From NCBI RefSeq assembly GCF_900142675.1, contig NZ_FRBS01000001.1, positions 1,109,515 to 1,173,514 of the forward strand: a DNA stretch of 64,000 nucleotides, read 5' to 3'. The stretch is from Shouchella rhizosphaerae (GTDB lineage Bacteria; Bacillota; Bacilli; Bacillales; Bacillaceae_D). Below, one piece after another: positions 53,806-62,777 of the stretch; position 1 is the stretch's first letter; every line of letters starts with the position of its first letter. The position numbers and the translations under genes were made by a program. Under the pieces are notes generated by a model. That model searched no databases, was not told where the DNA came from, and was given only the letters and a program-made list of their open reading frames with translations.

Positions 53806-54318
53806 TTATACAAATAAAATGACCAGTAACAGCCCTGCAAGCACGCCTAGCGTTTTTGCCATTTTTTCATAGCGAAGCTGTGTCTCTTTCGCTTCAAGCT
53901 CCTCCCGCTCCAAATGGGTTTGGGCGAGCTTTAGCTGTTTTTGTTGCTGGCTGCGGTCCATTGTTCCAAGCGTAGCGCCAAACTGATGCAGCACTTCCCG
54001 TTCTCCGCTTTTTAATGCCGTTTCTTCCCACACAGCCTCTAACGCTTCCCTCCAAGCGTCCATTGCCGTTTGCTTACGGGCCCGAAGATTGGCGGCGAAA
54101 CAGGCAAACATGTCTCCGATTGCGCCTTCTAGTTGCTTGGCAATGTTTTCGCTAGCTTGAGCGAGAGGCGTTTGCCCGTAAAGCATTTCTGCTTCAAGCG
54201 CCTGTAATGCTACACGAAGCTGGCGAATTTGCTGAGGTCTGTCTCTTAGCTTTTTCGCCTGTTCTAACCCGTAAAGAGTGGAGCATAAAAGAATGAGCGC
54301 AGCACCGAACCATTTCAT
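53806..54318 (-). CDS. spoIIIAB: Stage III sporulation protein AB
   Basis: 170 residues: N-terminal and C-terminal membrane segments (FGAALILLCSTLYG; LGVLAGLLLVILFV) around a helical, GspF-like domain (LQALEAEMLYGQTPLAQASE). Its start overlaps spoIIIAA by 4 bp. Confidence 0.93.
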   Translation of the reverse strand: MKWFGAALILLCSTLYGLEQAKKLRDRPQQIRQLRVALQALEAEMLYGQTPLAQASENIAKQLEGAIGDMFACFAANLRARKQTAMDAWREALEAVWEETALKSGEREVLHQFGATLGTMDRSQQQKQLKLAQTHLEREELEAKETQLRYEKMAKTLGVLAGLLLVILFV

Positions 54319-55244
54319 CGCATGATCCTCGTTTGCTGCGGGCGTCTTACTCGCTTAATGCTACCAGGGTGCGGGCTTTTCCCTAATTCAATGACACAAG
54401 TGAACGCCTCTTGTTCAAACAGCCCTTTAAAAACGGGGCGCTTGGCTACTTCTTCCAATGTATGGCCGTGAGCGGTGGCAATAAGGCTAACGCCTGCATG
54501 CCGTGCTTCTAGAATCGCTTTTGCGTCTTCTTCTCTGCCAATTTCATCGACGATGAGAACATCAGGCGACATAGAGCGGATTAACATCATCATCCCTTCT
54601 GCCTTTGGACAACCATCGAGAACATCCACCCGTACCCCGAGTTCATGCTGTGGCACACCAGCCACACAGCCAGCAATTTCTGAACGTTCATCGACAATGC
54701 CGACTTTGCAGGAGGGTATGTGGTTTTTTTTGCTTCCTGTGCTCACGATCCGAGCTACATCGCGCAACACCGTTGTTTTCCCAGTTTGCGGTGGTCCAAT
54801 GAGCAACGCGTTCTGCCAACTACGTGTTTGTCGATCATACAGTTTGTCAATTACCTGTTCTGCAGCGCCTATTTTTTGGCGGGCAATCCGCACATTAAAA
54901 GAGCTGACTGGACGAATGGTCTGGACCGCGCCATTTTCCAAAACGGTTTTCCCAGCAAGGCCGACTCGGTGCCCGCCAGCTACGGTGATATAGCCTTTTT
55001 GCAATTCTTCTTCAAACGCATAGAGTGAATACTGGCTAAGTTGGTTTAAAACATAGCTAGCGTCAGCAACGGAAAATCGGTATAGCGGATTGGTTGAATA
55101 AACGGAACGGGAGGCAAACAGACATTCAACCGGTTGACCCACCCGTAACCGGATTTCTTCAAGCTCCTCCAATTCCGTTGTGCGAAGGCTTTCTATAAAG
55201 GATTGAACCGGCTGGGGAAACAGCCGCAGTAAGTCACGAAGCAT
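54315..55244 (-). CDS. spoIIIAA: Stage III sporulation ATPase AA
   Basis: 309-residue AAA-type secretion-like ATPase, thought to energise the SpoIIIA channel from the mother-cell side. Walker A GPPQTGKTT at ~150, Walker B LIVDEIGR, and the conserved VGLAGKTVLENGAVQTIRP region before. ATG start. Preceded by yqhV 11 bp upstream in the same direction, so co-transcription with yqhV is likely. Confidence 0.95.
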   Translation of the reverse strand: MLRDLLRLFPQPVQSFIESLRTTELEELEEIRLRVGQPVECLFASRSVYSTNPLYRFSVADASYVLNQLSQYSLYAFEEELQKGYITVAGGHRVGLAGKTVLENGAVQTIRPVSSFNVRIARQKIGAAEQVIDKLYDRQTRSWQNALLIGPPQTGKTTVLRDVARIVSTGSKKNHIPSCKVGIVDERSEIAGCVAGVPQHELGVRVDVLDGCPKAEGMMMLIRSMSPDVLIVDEIGREEDAKAILEARHAGVSLIATAHGHTLEEVAKRPVFKGLFEQEAFTCVIELGKSPHPGSIKRVRRPQQTRIMR

Positions 55245-55255
55245 AAGCGATCCTC

Positions 55256-55534
55256 CTATTTGCGGATGCCAATTAAAATGAGGGCAACGCCTGTGGCGAT
55301 AAAGACTAATTTGCTTGGCGACAGTTTATCAGCAACGCTAATCAAGCCAATGGCGATCGATAGTAAAAAAATTGAAGGACCGACGATGGCAAGGACAGCA
55401 TTGATCGCTACAGCGCGTTCAATGCTGTTGTATTTGAGCATTAGCAAGGCAGCGCTAATTTCAATCAAGCCAGAAAGCAGCCTCAACCCTACCATGACAA
55501 GAAGCGCCCATTTAATGGCAACAAACATATTCAA
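55256..55534 (-). CDS. yqhV: DUF2619 membrane protein YqhV
   Basis: 92 residues from TTG 55534, behind GGGGTG, with three membrane helices (WALLVMVGLRLLSGLIEIS; INAVLAIVGPSIFLLSIAI; LVFIATGVALILIGI). It matches YqhV, which lies before spoIIIAA in B. subtilis. Sporulation link inferred from position. Codons further upstream (to 55642) are not membrane-like and have no ribosome site. Confidence 0.87.
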   Translation of the reverse strand: MNMFVAIKWALLVMVGLRLLSGLIEISAALLMLKYNSIERAVAINAVLAIVGPSIFLLSIAIGLISVADKLSPSKLVFIATGVALILIGIRK

Positions 55535-55649
55535 TTTGCCGGTCACCCCATTTCGGTCTTTTCGAAAGACAAGCACTTTGTACACTCTATGAAAGGCATG
55601 GACCGTTTTAGAACAGGATAAAACGATTAAAAACACCAACAAAATGAAT

Positions 55650-55745
55650 CGGACGGATAGAAAACGTTTGACAGACGAGGAGTGTAGGCGAGGGAAGATG
55701 CGAATAGAACGAGTGGTTCATAAACAACGGTTTTCTCGCAAATGA
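55650..55745 (+). repeat. Degenerate relative of the 3'-UTR repeat
   Basis: TAGAAAACGTTTG at the left matches the left arm of copies A, B and D (plus strand here); GGCGAGGGAAGATGCGAA follows and recurs on the minus strand near 13990 (GGCGAGGGGAGATGCGAA). The CTACAGTCTGA tail is missing. Confidence 0.35.
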
Positions 55746-55858
55746 AACGACTGTTTCATAGCAGCCATTTACGGACCGAAGCAAGACTCAGCAAAAAGAA
55801 CATTTTTATTGCCTTTTGGTTTTCCAATGTAACGGACAAAACCACTCAAAAATAAAAA

Positions 55859-55889
55859 AAGATACAAGAGAAAGCTCTCCGTATCTTTT
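55859..55889. terminator. Bidirectional terminator before yqhV region
   Basis: AAGATAC...GAG-AAAG-CTC...GTATCTT with A- and T-runs on both sides; ends the 98-aa gene on the minus strand. Confidence 0.8.
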
Positions 55890-55920
55890 AGCCAACAATC
55901 GCGCCCGGTTGTGGAAGCCA

Positions 55921-56217
55921 CTATTTCCCAGTGACAAAAATATTTTTTATTGCCCCTATAATTCCAGGTACTAGAAAAAAGATACCAAAAAATATAGTAA
56001 GTAAATTCATATGTGGTTCTTCATAAAAAGCAAACCACTTTGTAAAAATGGGAGATCCAACGATTTTTCCATATAACGTTCCATCATCAAAATCCCTATA
56101 AGGGATCCAGCCTGTCGTCTCAAATATAATAAAAATTATTTGTGACAATAAAAATACACAAATAGAAGATAGCCAAGGCTTTTTTAGAAACGAAACAGGA
56201 TTTTTTTTAGTAGCCAA
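55921..56217 (-). CDS. Hypothetical small membrane protein (98 aa)
   Basis: TTG start at 56217 with AAAGGAG upstream. Two membrane helices (SSICVFLLSQIIFIIFETTG and LLTIFFGIFFLVPGIIGAI) separated by an aromatic loop. Not recognised. Codon use is A+T-rich and unlike the neighbours, and it interrupts the efp-yqhV neighbourhood known from Bacillus, so recent acquisition is possible. Confidence 0.65.
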   Translation of the reverse strand: MATKKNPVSFLKKPWLSSICVFLLSQIIFIIFETTGWIPYRDFDDGTLYGKIVGSPIFTKWFAFYEEPHMNLLTIFFGIFFLVPGIIGAIKNIFVTGK

Positions 56218-56435
56218 AAAAGTTCTCTCCTTTGAATGAAGCTTCTCTACAGTTAATTGGCCCGTCTAAAACATTTTAGCCAATAAAATCAAAATGACAT
56301 TATTTCAATTTAACGGATGTTCTCCTTTTACGCAAGCCCATCCTGCCGTTTCGTAAAAACGGGCATACGCCTCCCCACGCTGCTGATTTTTTTGCTATAC
56401 TAAAAGCAAATTGATTGTAAAAGAGAGTGCCACCT

Positions 56436-56981
56436 ATGAGAACTGAAGTGCCTTTAATTGAAAAAAACATTGTTTTAGTCGGGTTTATGGGCGTCGGCAA
56501 AACAAGCATTGGCCAAGCGCTCGCCAAAAAAATGTACCGTGATTTTATTGATATTGACGCCGAAATCGAAGCAAAGTTGAACATGAGCATTCCCACGATT
56601 TTCGAAAAACATGGGGAAGCTTTTTTTCGCCAACATGAAAAGGAAGCCGTTTTTTCTGCTTGCAATGAAAAATTGAAAATTATTTCCCTTGGCGGCGGCG
56701 CTTTTACACAAGAAGCGATCCGCCAGCGCTGCCTTGCGAACTGCATTGTCATCCATTTGGATCTTTCATTTGAGTCTTGGAAAGATCGTGTCCACATGCT
56801 GATTGACAACCGCCCGATTCTCCAAGGAAAAACGATGCCTGAATTAAAACAACTATACACGGTAAGACGCAAGGCTTATGAAAATTATCACTCCCGCTTT
56901 TCGACAGATGCGTTCAATGTCGATGAAGCCGCAGAGTATTTAAAAGAATCGCTCCACCTCGCCTATGAAATCGAAGGCTAA
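56436..56981 (+). CDS. aroK: Shikimate kinase
   Basis: 181-residue P-loop kinase of the aromatic amino-acid pathway: shikimate to shikimate-3-phosphate. Walker A FMGVGKTS, FIDIDAEIEAKL with the shikimate-binding Asp pair, GGGAF, and the lid region RPIL. ATG 56436 lies after GAGAG; the frame opens at GTG 56427. Unlike in B. subtilis the gene sits beside efp, convergent to it. Confidence 0.9.
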   Translation: MRTEVPLIEKNIVLVGFMGVGKTSIGQALAKKMYRDFIDIDAEIEAKLNMSIPTIFEKHGEAFFRQHEKEAVFSACNEKLKIISLGGGAFTQEAIRQRCLANCIVIHLDLSFESWKDRVHMLIDNRPILQGKTMPELKQLYTVRRKAYENYHSRFSTDAFNVDEAAEYLKESLHLAYEIEG

Positions 56982-56982
56982 A

Positions 56983-57020
56983 AAAGCGGCTTTTCCTTGG
57001 TAGTCAGGAAAAGCCGCTTT
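56983..57020. terminator. Bidirectional terminator aroK/efp
   Basis: Perfect 15-bp stem AAAGCGGCTTTTCCT with its complement and an 8-base loop, between convergent genes. Confidence 0.93.
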
Positions 57021-57027
57021 CATTCTG

Positions 57028-57585
57028 TTATGCTCTTGATACGTAAGAAGCCGATCTTGTGTCAATTACAAGCTTATCGCCTTGGTTTACGAAGAAAGGC
57101 ACCTGAACCGTCAAGCCTGTTTCTAAAGTTGCCGGCTTCGTACCACCTGAGGCTGTATCGCCTTTAATTCCAGGCTCGGTTTCCACTACTTCTAAAATGA
57201 CCGTATTCGGCACTTCTACGCCCAGTGTTTCGCTTTCATACGAGATCACATGCACTTCCATGTTCTCTTTTAAAAATTTTAGCTCGTATTCAATTTGTGC
57301 TGTTTGCAATTCAAGCTGTTCATACGTTTCGTTATCCATAAATGTGTGCGTGTCGCCGCTAGCATACAAGTATTGCATACGGCGGTTTTCAATATGCGCT
57401 TTTGCGACTTTCTCGCCAGCACGGAACGTTTTTTCTTGGATTGCGCCCGTCCTCAAGTTACGCAGTTTTGAACGGACAAACGCTGCTCCTTTTCCCGGTT
57501 TAACATGTTGGAACTCCATCACTTGCCAAATGCCATTATCGACTTCAATGGTTAAGCCCGTTTTAAAATCATTCACTGAGATCAT
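57028..57585 (-). CDS. efp: Translation elongation factor EF-P
   Basis: 185-residue three-domain beta protein that relieves ribosomes stalled at polyproline. The modification loop PGKGAAF carries Lys32, the residue modified in Bacillus. ATG start with GGAGG upstream. 60 bp after pepQ in the same direction; the order pepQ-efp is conserved in Bacillus. Confidence 0.96.
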
Positions 57586-57647
57586 TTCGTTTCCTCCATT
57601 TGCACAATTTGCCTTGTTTACTATACCACAGCTTTCGCTCTGTGTCT

Positions 57648-58718
57648 TTATACACCGACATGAATGAGCGTCCGCGGCGAATGGGTCAGCGTCGAGTTCC
57701 CGTTTTCTGTAATGACGACGTCGTCTTCAATACGCGTACCACCAACGCCAGGTATATAAACACCAGGCTCAACCGTCACGACCATTCCTGGCTGCAAAAC
57801 CATGTCCGATTTTGTTGATAAACTCGGTCCTTCATGTACTTCCATGCCGAGCCCGTGGCCTGTTGAGTGACCAAAATATTGACCATATCCTTTTTCAGCA
57901 ATGTAATCTCGTGCAAGGGCATCGCCTTCCTTGCCAGTTATGCCTGCTTTAATGCCCTCAACAGCTCGCTCTTGAGCAACCCGGACCGTTTCATAAATAG
58001 CTAGCAGTTCATCCGATATATCCCCTACTGCGAGCGTCCGTGTTATGTCTGAACAATAGCCGTTATAATAAGCGCCATAATCGAGCGTTACCAATTCACC
58101 ATGCTCAATCGTTTTTTCAGAAGCCACGCCATGAGGCAAAGCAGAACGAACGCCAGAAGCAACAATAATATCAAATGAAGACGACGTCGCTCCTTTTTTG
58201 CGCATAAAAAACTCCAGCTCGTTGGATACGTCTATTTCTCTTACGCCAGGTTTAATGTATCCTTGGATATGGGCAAACGCTTCATCGGCAATCGCTGCCG
58301 CTTTTTGCATAATTGCAATCTCTTCCTGTGTTTTAATGACACGAAGCGATTCAACCACTTGCGAAACGGGGATCAATTTCGTATTGTCCAGCAAGTTCTG
58401 ATATGTTTCAAATTCTGCATATGTAAGCTGTGTTTTCTCAAAACCAAGGCGCTTTATGCGGAGGCGTTCCACTTGCGCGGCAACTTCCTGTGGTAGCGTG
58501 CCTTTTTGTTCCATTACAGAACAATCAACGACTTGTTTCATTGCTTGTTCAGTATAACGGAAATCGGTCAAAAACAGTGCGTCTGTTTCCGTAAGTAAAA
58601 CAGCGCCAGCCGTTCCGGTAAAACCGCTGACATAGCGACGGTTAACGTTGCTGGAAATGAGCAAACCGTCCAATTCATAATCGCTTAGCTTTGCTTGCAA
58701 TGCTTTTACAATCGACAT
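57648..58718 (-). CDS. pepQ: Xaa-Pro dipeptidase/aminopeptidase (YqhT)
   Basis: 356-residue pita-bread metalloprotease (M24B). N-terminal creatinase-like domain ([20 protein letters not shown]) and catalytic domain with metal ligands in [29 protein letters not shown] and TVEPGVY. Start ATG 58718 ([11 protein letters not shown]) follows GAGGGAT; upstream codons lack a site. It cleaves next to proline, fitting its pairing with efp. Confidence 0.92.
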
Positions 58719-58790
58719 GGCTATCCCTCGCTTCATCCTTGAATAAGCAAATTGTAGCACAATTTTTGCCACTGGGAAACGGGGCGCTAA

Positions 58791-59285
58791 TTAATGGCGA
58801 GCTTCGTTTTGTTCCGAATACTCATAAGCAATCGAATAGCCGATAAACAATCCGTAAAGGATAAATAGACATAACGTTGTTACCAGTGTATTGACTGTGT
58901 ACGATTGGACTGGTTTTAATTGTGGGATAAAAGGATTAAGAATGTAAAAAACAATCACCCATATCAATACGCCAAAACCAACTCCAGGCCAGATGCTATT
59001 TACTTTTTGCAGCATCCATTTGTACAAAAACGCAACCCCAATCGAGCAAATCGCAATGACGCCTACGCCAACAACTTGACCGATGTGGCCTGTTTTCCAC
59101 TCTCCTAAAGCCCATGGCAATAAGACAAAGGAAGGCCCGACTTGTGTAAAATTGAAATAATAAGAGAAATAGCCGATCAACGACCAAATAAGCCCACCAA
59201 AAAACCCGATCAACATCGTTTTAGTAGTAAAGCTCATTTGTTTTTCTTCTTTTATTTTCCGATGCAACTCTTTTCTTCTTGACAT
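58791..59285 (-). CDS. yqhR: Conserved membrane protein YqhR
   Basis: 164 residues, basic N-terminus then four helices (TMLIGFFGGLIWSLIGYFSY; VVGVGVIAICSIGVAFLY; VGFGVLIWVIVFYIL; TLCLFILYGLFIGYSIA). Matches YqhR of Bacillus, which lies upstream of the pepQ-efp genes. Function unknown. aroQ (yqhS), found between yqhR and pepQ in B. subtilis, is missing. Confidence 0.85.
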   Translation of the reverse strand: MSRRKELHRKIKEEKQMSFTTKTMLIGFFGGLIWSLIGYFSYYFNFTQVGPSFVLLPWALGEWKTGHIGQVVGVGVIAICSIGVAFLYKWMLQKVNSIWPGVGFGVLIWVIVFYILNPFIPQLKPVQSYTVNTLVTTLCLFILYGLFIGYSIAYEYSEQNEARH

Positions 59286-59631
59286 GCTTGCACACCTCCA
59301 TTTGCTAGCATGCCCTAAATGAAAAAATACTTGTACGCTTGTTCGTTTTTGCTAAAAAAAGGTATAAACAAGCATTTGCCGTACATACTTTTAAAAACCA
59401 ATTTTCGTCAATTTGCCTTGCTCACTGTTCATAGACGTTTTATACTTTACTTATAAATGAATGAGCGATAAAATCAGAACTTCGTTTTCCCCATCTTGCA
59501 TGTTCACGATCTTGTGCATGTGTCTTCCTCATTTGGCCGAATGTCCATGGAACCGCTTTAGACGATGGACGCTATTTTTGCGAACGTGTTTGCGCAAGCT
59601 TTAAGCTTTTATTTAGAAAGGGGACATGGAC
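59286..59631. other. Intergenic region yqhR-yqhP
   Basis: About 345 bp between divergent genes. It holds a likely promoter for yqhP (59418-59446). yqhQ, which lies here in B. subtilis, is absent. A 34-codon ATG ORF around 59500 lacks a ribosome site and is not called. Confidence 0.6.
59418..59446 (+). promoter_or_regulatory. Possible promoter of yqhP
   Basis: TTGCTC, 17-bp spacer, TATACT; about 185 bp before the gene. The -35 is weak. Confidence 0.4.
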
Positions 59632-60027
59632 GTGAATAACCCAATGAAAACCATTTTTGTTGTCTTACTCGCACTGGCGGCAATTGGCATTTTCAGCAAC
59701 ATTGGCAGCTTCTTTGCAATGGTTGGCAAAGCGGTGATCGCCATCGCGGCAATTTACTTTATTTATCGGCTTGTGATCGCAAAACGGTACGGCACGAGTA
59801 TTTTTCCGAAACGGAAAGACGGGCCGACACGCGCTCAAATAAAAAAAGCGCAACGAACGAGTTCTGCAAACAAGCAGGAACAAAAACGAGTGTTCAAACA
59901 AAACGGAGCCAAACCAGCGACAAAGGCAAAAAGCCCATTAAAAAAAGGAGCAAAACGCCGGTCAGGTCCCCAGTTAACTGTCATTGAGGGCAAAGGAACG
60001 AAACCGAAGCGCAAGAAAAAAGCGTAA
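59632..60027 (+). CDS. yqhP: SA1362-family protein YqhP
   Basis: 131 residues. Two N-terminal membrane helices (TIFVVLLALAAIGIFSNIG; VGKAVIAIAAIYFIYRLVI) and a long, very basic tail (KKAQRTSSANKQEQKRVFK; GTKPKRKKKA) that could bind nucleic acid or lipid head groups. GTG 59632 follows AAAGGGG at eight bases; ATG 59626 is too close. The family is known from Bacillus and Staphylococcus without a function. Confidence 0.82.
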   Translation: MNNPMKTIFVVLLALAAIGIFSNIGSFFAMVGKAVIAIAAIYFIYRLVIAKRYGTSIFPKRKDGPTRAQIKKAQRTSSANKQEQKRVFKQNGAKPATKAKSPLKKGAKRRSGPQLTVIEGKGTKPKRKKKA

Positions 60028-60082
60028 TGTTTATCCACCAAGTCAATTGGGGGAATAGTGGAACGGCCCATTGCGTTTAGCT

Positions 60083-60122
60083 AAAAACAGGAGGCTCTTT
60101 CGTGAAAGAGCCTCCTGTTTTT
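60083..60122. terminator. Bidirectional terminator yqhP/yqhO
   Basis: Perfect 18-19-bp stem AAAAACAGGAGGCTCTTTC with its complement, two-base loop; ends convergent yqhP (+) and yqhO (-). Confidence 0.95.
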
Positions 60123-61017
60123 AAGGTGTCCAAGTCGATAGAAAGGCAGTTGTTTTTTCTCGACCGAGTTGAATCATATGCCGTTTTTCTTCATTCGTTA
60201 GCGAAAAATCGGTTGATTTGATGTCCTCGACTGGAATAAAGACGACATTTTTCGCATGCTTTTCACTAATATAGCGAACATCATGGGCGCTTGTCACCGT
60301 TTCGAACAGCGCTTTGTACATGTCAACAGCATTGTTAATCACCGCTGGCGGCCGCTCGTCAAGCCGGGGCGCTAATTGAAAGCCAATCACCGGCCGCCTC
60401 CAACCTCCTTGGCTGCCGTCTTTAAAAAGCCACATCGGAAAATTGCTCAGCAACCCACCATCGACCATATAAAACGTCTTTTTTTTCGTGGATCTGTCAT
60501 TTAGCTTTACCGGCTCAAAAAAATACGGAATGCTACAGCTCATGCGAATGGCCTTTGCTACGCTAAAGGCGCCGGGGTCATATTTATATTTAGGCAAATC
60601 ATCTGGGAGCACAACCATCCGTCCTTGAGTAATGTCGGAAACAATCACCCGCAATGAGCCGCTCGGAAGATCAGCAAAACGACGGATGCCTTTTGCCGCC
60701 AAAACGTCTTGCAGCCATGCTTCCAACTGATCGCCTTTATATAAACCGAGGCGAAAGTAAAGATTGATCCACTTGGCAACAGGCAAAGGCAAAAACGACA
60801 TCCGTTCATCTTTCATTTTTACGACGTCAAGCTGATCTAACAGCCGATACAGCTCTTTACTCGTATAGCCAGCCATAAGCAGCGCTGCTATAATCGCACC
60901 TGCGCTTGTACCGGCAATCCGTGTAAAAGAAAGCTTGCGTTCTTCCGCTGCTTCCACTGCCCCTACAAAGGCAAACGCTTTAACGCCTCCTCCTGCAAAC
61001 ACGGCATCTACATTCAC
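60121..61017 (-). CDS. yqhO: Patatin-like phospholipase family protein YqhO
   Basis: 298-residue predicted lipid acyl hydrolase. Oxyanion-hole motif FAGGGVKAFAFVGAVEA, nucleophile Ser in GTSAGAII, and the Asp of the dyad in MVDGGLLSNFP. No signal peptide. GTG 61017 (VNVDAVFAGGG) has GGGGG eight bases upstream; the frame runs 63 codons further through a terminator and is not coding there. Substrate unknown. Confidence 0.9.
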   Translation of the reverse strand: MNVDAVFAGGGVKAFAFVGAVEAAEERKLSFTRIAGTSAGAIIAALLMAGYTSKELYRLLDQLDVVKMKDERMSFLPLPVAKWINLYFRLGLYKGDQLEAWLQDVLAAKGIRRFADLPSGSLRVIVSDITQGRMVVLPDDLPKYKYDPGAFSVAKAIRMSCSIPYFFEPVKLNDRSTKKKTFYMVDGGLLSNFPMWLFKDGSQGGWRRPVIGFQLAPRLDERPPAVINNAVDMYKALFETVTSAHDVRYISEKHAKNVVFIPVEDIKSTDFSLTNEEKRHMIQLGREKTTAFLSTWTP

Positions 61018-61046
61018 TTTCGTCACCCCCTTATCACCTATATGTG

Positions 61047-61075
61047 AAAAAAGAAGGATGGTTTCCTTCTTTTTG
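61047..61075 (-). terminator. Terminator of mntR
   Basis: AAAAAAGAAGGA, TGGT loop, TTCCTTCTTTTT; between mntR and yqhO. Confidence 0.8.
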
Positions 61076-61111
61076 TGGGGGGCTATAAATGGAGTTAATA
61101 AACTGTGATCG

Positions 61112-61543
61112 TTACTCGTCTTCGGGAAAGTCGTTGCGCTTTTGGATTTCCCGCAAATCGTCGATTCTCGTTTGGTTTTCTTGGAAGTATTGGACAAGGT
61201 CGCCAATCCGGTCTATCGCATCCCAGCTGATATGATGTTCAATCCCTTCTACGTCTTTATAAATATGGGTATCGTCCACACCAATGATTTTCATAAAATC
61301 CTCAAGCAATTCGTGGCGATAAACGAGCCTTTTGCCGATTTTATTGCCCTTTGCCGTTAAAACCAAACCCCTATAACGCTCATACACCAAATAATCGCTT
61401 TTATCCAGTTTTTGAACCATTTTCGTCACCGACGATGGATGGACTTCAAGCGCTTCGGCAATGTCCGATACCCTTGCATATCCCTTTTCTTCAATTAACA
61501 TATAAATCCGCTCTAAATAATCTTCCATGCTTGGTGTTGGCAT
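61112..61543 (-). CDS. mntR: Manganese-responsive regulator MntR
   Basis: 143-residue DtxR-family repressor of Mn2+ uptake. Mn ligands Asp8 and Glu11 in [14 protein letters not shown], plus His77, Glu99, Glu102, His103 equivalents in LVYRHELLE and VEGIEHH. Winged helix [20 protein letters not shown]. Near-identical to B. subtilis MntR in these blocks. ATG start with GGAGGG. Confidence 0.95.
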   Translation of the reverse strand: MPTPSMEDYLERIYMLIEEKGYARVSDIAEALEVHPSSVTKMVQKLDKSDYLVYERYRGLVLTAKGNKIGKRLVYRHELLEDFMKIIGVDDTHIYKDVEGIEHHISWDAIDRIGDLVQYFQENQTRIDDLREIQKRNDFPEDE

Positions 61544-61618
61544 GAAATCCCTCCAATCAAACAGGCGAAAGCCGTCACTTCTTATCTTACTATAAAATGG
61601 AGATAAGAGACAGGGGGA

Positions 61619-62644
61619 TCACGTAAAGTACTCGATTTTTGCACGTGGAAAGTACTTGTCAATATAGCCAGTAAGAGTGTCTCGCAACTCGGCCGCCCGT
61701 TCATCTTTGTAAACATACTTTCCACGTCCATACCGGCCCCATTTGTATTTCCGCTCCTTCTCCTCCATTTCCAGCTTTGATTTCGGATAACGTTTGTTTA
61801 TGACCCGTTTCGCCGTTTGTGTGAAACGGTGCTGGATCATTTCAAATGTCAAATCTTTCTTTGCATAGGAAGGCAAACTGGCCTCTAAGCGTTCAAACAA
61901 TTCCAGATAACCTTCTTCCCAGCCTTCATGCCAAATAATCGGTGCGATGACAAAGCCGAGTGGATAGTCCGCTTTAGCGACTTTTTCAGCAGCTTCAATC
62001 CGTTCTAAAAAATTGGACGTTCCTGGTTCAAAATACTTAATAACATGTGCAGCATTGACACTAAAACGGAAACGCGTGTGGCCGTTATGTTTGGCATCGA
62101 GGAGGTGATCGACATGGTGGTACTTCGTGACAAAGCGAAGCCGGCCATGTTCACGCTCCCCAATAAATTCAATTGTTTTCTTTAATGAATGTGTTAAATG
62201 ATCGATGCCGACAATATCGGATGTGCACGCCGCTTCAAAACGGGTGATTTCTGGCGCACGCTCTTTCATATAATCATCAGCTGCTGAAAAAATATCATCG
62301 AGGTTTACATATGTTCGGATGTATGGTTTATCTCCAAGCGTTGTTTGCAAATAACAGTAGTGGCAATGCCCCATACACCCTGTTGCCAATGGAATGGCAT
62401 ACTCTGCCGATGGCTTGGATGTGTCGAATTTTAATGTTTTTCGGACACCTACTACGAGTGTCGATTTGGCATTTCGGTATTGTTGATTTTCATTTTTCCC
62501 GGGAATGTTTCGTACCTGGTTGTGTGACGTTGTCTCCCGAATTTCGACATCTGCGTTTTTAAACTTCTCGTATAATTCCTTACCAAGTGGATAATTAAGT
62601 GCTTGTGGTTCAAAGTACACAAGTTGGGGATAAAATGGCCTCAT
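61619..62644 (-). CDS. splB: Spore photoproduct lyase
   Basis: 341-residue radical-SAM enzyme that reverses spore photoproduct (5-thyminyl-dihydrothymine) in germinating spores. The Fe-S cluster cysteines are Cys90, Cys94 and Cys97 in TGCMGHCHYCYLQ; Cys140 in EAACTSD is the hydrogen donor. Start ATG 62644 follows AAAAGGAG. A sigma-G promoter is visible upstream. There is no splA (TRAP-like regulator) gene before it, unlike in B. subtilis. Confidence 0.96.
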   Translation of the reverse strand: MRPFYPQLVYFEPQALNYPLGKELYEKFKNADVEIRETTSHNQVRNIPGKNENQQYRNAKSTLVVGVRKTLKFDTSKPSAEYAIPLATGCMGHCHYCYLQTTLGDKPYIRTYVNLDDIFSAADDYMKERAPEITRFEAACTSDIVGIDHLTHSLKKTIEFIGEREHGRLRFVTKYHHVDHLLDAKHNGHTRFRFSVNAAHVIKYFEPGTSNFLERIEAAEKVAKADYPLGFVIAPIIWHEGWEEGYLELFERLEASLPSYAKKDLTFEMIQHRFTQTAKRVINKRYPKSKLEMEEKERKYKWGRYGRGKYVYKDERAAELRDTLTGYIDKYFPRAKIEYFT

Positions 62645-62669
62645 CAAAACGCTCCTTTTTATTTTCCTA

Positions 62670-62700
62670 TAGAATGTGTATCTCGGGTGAATTTCATTAC
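62670..62700 (-). promoter_or_regulatory. Sigma-G promoter of splB
   Basis: On the minus strand TAATG, 18-bp spacer, CATTCTA: fits the forespore sigma-G pattern (gyATR and cATtnTA). About 25-55 bp upstream of the start. Confidence 0.7.
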
Positions 62701-62705
62701 TCCCA

Positions 62706-62734
62706 TTGACAAACAAGCGTTCTTTTTGGAAAAT
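62706..62734 (+). promoter_or_regulatory. Possible promoter of dat
   Basis: Perfect TTGACA at 62706-62711; a weak GAAAAT lies 17 bp on. Confidence 0.45.
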
Positions 62735-62777
62735 AGAAGAGACATCAAGAAGAAAATATAGGAAACGAGGGCTAAAA

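Larger units (their letters stand above)
55535..55920. other. Intergenic region upstream of yqhV
   Basis: About 385 bp. It must hold the sporulation promoter of yqhV-spoIIIA, which I could not place with confidence. It also holds a degenerate repeat (55650-55745) and a bidirectional terminator (55859-55889). Confidence 0.55.

Noticed and set aside
59500..59602. 34-codon ATG ORF upstream of yqhP
   Set aside because: No ribosome site; Cys/Trp/Arg-rich composition typical of chance frames.
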